64,000 bases of DNA from Alkalicoccus luteus (GTDB lineage Bacteria; Bacillota; Bacilli; Bacillales; Salisediminibacteriaceae), in the NCBI RefSeq assembly GCF_012034335.1, contig NZ_JAATHJ010000004.1:1-64000 (forward strand), in the 5' to 3' direction. The translations under genes were made by a program, and so were the position numbers. Positions 62,084 to 64,000 of the stretch are shown piece after piece. The number at the start of each line of letters is the position of its first letter. Positions within the stretch are counted from its first letter, which is position 1. The notes beneath the pieces are model-generated. The model ran no database searches, had not been told where the DNA came from, and saw nothing but the letters and a program-made list of their open reading frames with translations.

Positions 62084-62666
62084 CATCTGGGAACGAATGG
62101 CCGATACGATGAAGCAGGATTTGGCAAAGCTGAAAGGAACAACCGAAGACATCACGAAGCGAGCCGGGGAAAAGCGGCGAAAAGCAGATTCGCTGCAAAA
62201 ACGAATCGCAGATCAGCGTGAAGAGGCAGACCGTCTGCGCAAGCGCCGCGATCAGGCGCTCGTTCAGGCTGCGGATAGACGCAGACAGCAGAAGCTTGCA
62301 GAGGAAGCGGATGAAATGGAACTTGCAGACTTCGCTAAACGAGATGCAGAAGCATATGATCAGGAAGCAGAGACGCTCGCCGCTATGACGAAGGATGCCG
62401 ATGCTCGCATGCTTGAGCTGGAGCAAATGTTTCAGGAAGTCCGCCATGCACTGACGAGACAGGAGCTGGAGGAACAGGAGCTGAAGCGGAGAGAAGCAAC
62501 GGCCCAGCTTAGAAGCGAGATGAGTGGATTAAAAGAAGCTGAACCGACTAATGTGGAACAGGAACCGTCTTCTGAAGACATCCGCAGCAGTATGGAGCGG
62601 CAGCTGATGCTGCTGGAGAAGCGGCACGGAGAGCGGAAAAACCCATCCGACTTTCTGGAAACATGA
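62076..62666 (+). CDS. Coiled-coil protein, probable divergent PspA/LiaH-like
   Basis: The 196-residue protein is almost entirely helical and highly charged, with coiled coils over about 15-150 (RRKADSLQKRIADQREEADRLRKRRDQAL and AKRDAEAYDQEAETLAAM). The pattern of helices and the operon context (small membrane protein before, liaF after) suggest a PspA/IM30-type membrane-stress protein. The usual N-terminal amphipathic PspA sequence is not recognisable, so this is tentative. The C-terminal part is Glu/Ser-rich. AAGGAGG precedes the ATG. Confidence 0.55.
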   Translation: MRNIWERMADTMKQDLAKLKGTTEDITKRAGEKRRKADSLQKRIADQREEADRLRKRRDQALVQAADRRRQQKLAEEADEMELADFAKRDAEAYDQEAETLAAMTKDADARMLELEQMFQEVRHALTRQELEEQELKRREATAQLRSEMSGLKEAEPTNVEQEPSSEDIRSSMERQLMLLEKRHGERKNPSDFLET

Positions 62667-62698
62667 TACAATAATGGCATCGAAGGGAGGAGAAGGCT

Positions 62699-63421
62699 AT
62701 GATCAGGGAAATTCCGGTGAACCGATTGAATCTGCTTCTCCTCCTGTCCTTGTTTTTTCTTGTCACCGAGTTGCTCTCTCGCGGAGCCGGTATGCTAATT
62801 GGTGTTGGTATTCTGCTGTTTATGGTCTATCTTGGCTGGAAAGAGTATGAATCCACGTTTGGAAAAGTAATCTGCTGGATCGGTGTCATCGGGCTCATCA
62901 TTCAAGTGCTGAGTCTCTTTGCCGTTGGCTTTTTTATCATCGGCTTTCTGATCCTGCTCGTGTTAGAGTATCGCAGGCAGCAGAAACATCCCCCTGTCAT
63001 CCAGCCGCAGACACAGTCAGCGCCTCAGCAAGGAACTGGCGTCGTAGAAACAGGAACCCTTCTGCCGCAGAAGCTGATCGGAAGACAATCGACAGGCTCG
63101 GATCCGTATCAGTGGCGTGATATCCATTTGCAGACTGGTATCGGCAGCAAAACGATCGACTTGTCTAACACGGTCGTTCACGGCACAGCAGTCGTCTCGA
63201 TCCGCCACGTCATCGGTCAGATTACCGTCCTCGTTCCCTACGACATGGAAGTGCAGGTCATACACAGCGCACTTTACGGGAGCGTTGAGATTTTAGGGGA
63301 GCGCCGACGCCTGCTGAATGAATCGATCTCACTGGAAACACCAGGATACGCGGAAGCGGATGTCAGGGTAAAAGTTGTGACATCCGTAATGAGCGGCGAG
63401 CTGGAGGTGCGGCGAGTATGA
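62699..63421 (+). CDS. liaF: LiaF-like negative regulator of the envelope-stress kinase
   Basis: The 240-residue protein has four N-terminal hydrophobic helices (about 8-90) and a C-terminal soluble domain with the LiaF pattern (SNTVVHGTAVVSIRHVIGQITVLVPYDMEVQVIHSALYGSVEILG) that folds as a beta helix. In Bacillus LiaF keeps the kinase LiaS inactive until cell-wall antibiotics act. The ATG at 62699 follows GAAGGGAGG, and the stop codon overlaps the liaS start by 4 nt. Confidence 0.9.
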   Translation: MIREIPVNRLNLLLLLSLFFLVTELLSRGAGMLIGVGILLFMVYLGWKEYESTFGKVICWIGVIGLIIQVLSLFAVGFFIIGFLILLVLEYRRQQKHPPVIQPQTQSAPQQGTGVVETGTLLPQKLIGRQSTGSDPYQWRDIHLQTGIGSKTIDLSNTVVHGTAVVSIRHVIGQITVLVPYDMEVQVIHSALYGSVEILGERRRLLNESISLETPGYAEADVRVKVVTSVMSGELEVRRV

Positions 63422-64000
63422 ACATTCGGCCGTTGCTTTACGTTCAGCTTGCCGTCACGATCTTCGCCGCAGCTGTCGCAGCAGGAGGGGCACTGCTGAT
63501 GATCCTGCCGGCAGACGCCTGGCCGTTCTTGATGACGCGTCTTTATGGCGTCCCGTTTCCTGTTCTCGCAGCCGGCGCTGCACTTCTGCTTCTGCTCTTT
63601 ATCGGTGTATTCGTACAAGGCGCCTGGCGCCGGGCTTCGGCGGATGCGATCAGCTACGCGACTGATGCGGTGAAAGGGGAAGCAGGGCCGCCTTCCGGCC
63701 AGCAGGAGCTTTTGCACGCCATCTATGATCTGCAGGAGCAGGTAGCCCGTCAGACTCAGCACGCGCGGCAGATCGCAGCCGAAAAAGCGGATGTGCGTGA
63801 ACAGAGCCTGCAGGAAGTCGTGATTCAGGAAAGAACGCGTCTTGCACGTGAGCTGCACGATTCCGTTAGTCAGCAGCTGTTTGCCGCCTCCATGCTGACA
63901 GCCGCAATCAATGAAACGGCCGAACTGGACGAAAAAACGGCAGACCAGTTTCGTTTAGTGGAGAACATGATCAACCAGTCTCAGCTGGAAATGAGGGCCC
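63418..64000 (+). CDS. liaS: LiaS-type sensor histidine kinase, cut by the window end
   Basis: The first 194 residues are present. Two hydrophobic helices (about 8-32 and 42-65) enclose a very short extracytoplasmic loop, the hallmark of intramembrane-sensing kinases. A HAMP-like helix and coiled coil follow. The HisKA_3 phosphoacceptor motif is ERTRLARELHDSVSQQLFA, with the His near residue 145. The ATG at 63418 overlaps the liaF stop codon. The ATPase domain and the expected liaR partner lie beyond the window. Confidence 0.92.
   Translation, partial: MNIRPLLYVQLAVTIFAAAVAAGGALLMILPADAWPFLMTRLYGVPFPVLAAGAALLLLLFIGVFVQGAWRRASADAISYATDAVKGEAGPPSGQQELLHAIYDLQEQVARQTQHARQIAAEKADVREQSLQEVVIQERTRLARELHDSVSQQLFAASMLTAAINETAELDEKTADQFRLVENMINQSQLEMRA

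Noticed and set aside
1-64000. CRISPR arrays, prophage, insertion sequences with transposase genes, or defence islands
   Set aside because: No regularly spaced repeats, transposase, integrase, restriction or Cas-like genes are found. The inserted genes are ordinary metabolic or transport genes.

Overview
This 64 kb window is a chromosomal core segment of a member of the Bacillaceae. Genus was not determined. The gene order follows the Bacillus subtilis ysgA-pheST ... valS region almost gene for gene: rRNA methyltransferase, pheS, pheT, rnhC (reversed), zapA, cvpA, polX, mutS2, DUF350, lcfA, fadR, fadB, etfB, etfA, trxA, uvrC, lysC, yslB, sdhCAB, ysmA, ysmB, racE, rph, ysnA, ysnB, ysoA, tig, clpX, lonA, engB, hemAXCDBL and valS. 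Base composition is near 50% GC by eye, higher than B. subtilis, and many proteins are rather acidic, so a moderately salt- or alkali-adapted relative is plausible. That is inference only.

Layout. 1-7.8 kb: a YitT-family membrane protein, a SpoU methyltransferase, a phenylalanine T-box and pheST, then RNase HIII facing a zapA-cvpA pair. 7.8-12.4 kb: DNA repair genes polX and mutS2, a DUF350 membrane protein and a 27-residue membrane peptide. 12.8-19.8 kb: fatty-acid beta-oxidation, with two tandem acyl-CoA synthetases, fadR, fadB and etfBA, two good FadR operators and a near-cre site. 20-23.6 kb: thioredoxin, uvrC and a Met/Lys/Thr-pathway aspartokinase behind a leader with competing hairpins. 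23.8-29 kb: genes inserted relative to B. subtilis, namely a MarR-MMPL exporter pair and a KtrB/TrkH potassium channel subunit, around yslB. 29.3-32.7 kb: succinate dehydrogenase. 32.7-36.3 kb: a thioesterase, a GlcT-like antiterminator and ptsHI without ptsG. 36.6-40.2 kb: ysmB, racE, rph, ysnA, ysnB and tRNA-Arg(UCU). 40.5-47.7 kb: protein quality control (TPR protein, trigger factor, ClpX, LonA) and EngB. 47.7-49.2 kb: an orphan ABC ATPase and a small membrane protein. 49.3-55.6 kb: the complete glutamate-to-porphyrin hem operon. 55.7-60 kb: a Nudix hydrolase, a valine T-box, valS and a D-amino-acid aminotransferase. 60-61 kb: a gene-free block of structured repeats. 61-64 kb: an M15 peptidase and a Lia-type envelope-stress operon cut by the window edge.

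Functional links. The FadR and Etf genes form a fatty-acid oxidation regulon whose electrons enter the same respiratory chain as succinate dehydrogenase. The hem operon supplies heme for the cytochrome b subunit of that enzyme. The two aminoacyl-tRNA synthetase units are controlled by tRNA-sensing T-boxes.

The most notable points are: (1) every sporulation gene that I recall in the corresponding B. subtilis interval (sspI, gerE, gerM, lonB, spoVID/ysxE) is missing here while its neighbours are kept; (2) the aspartokinase leader has mutually exclusive helices but is not a recognisable lysine riboswitch; (3) a perfect 24-bp palindrome with abutted FadR-like half-sites lies in front of the thioesterase gene; (4) a structured tandem repeat lies at 60.5 kb, between copies of one hairpin used three times; (5) the GlcT homologue lacks the last regulatory histidine and has no ptsG next to it. 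I did not find a clear new defence or mobile system.
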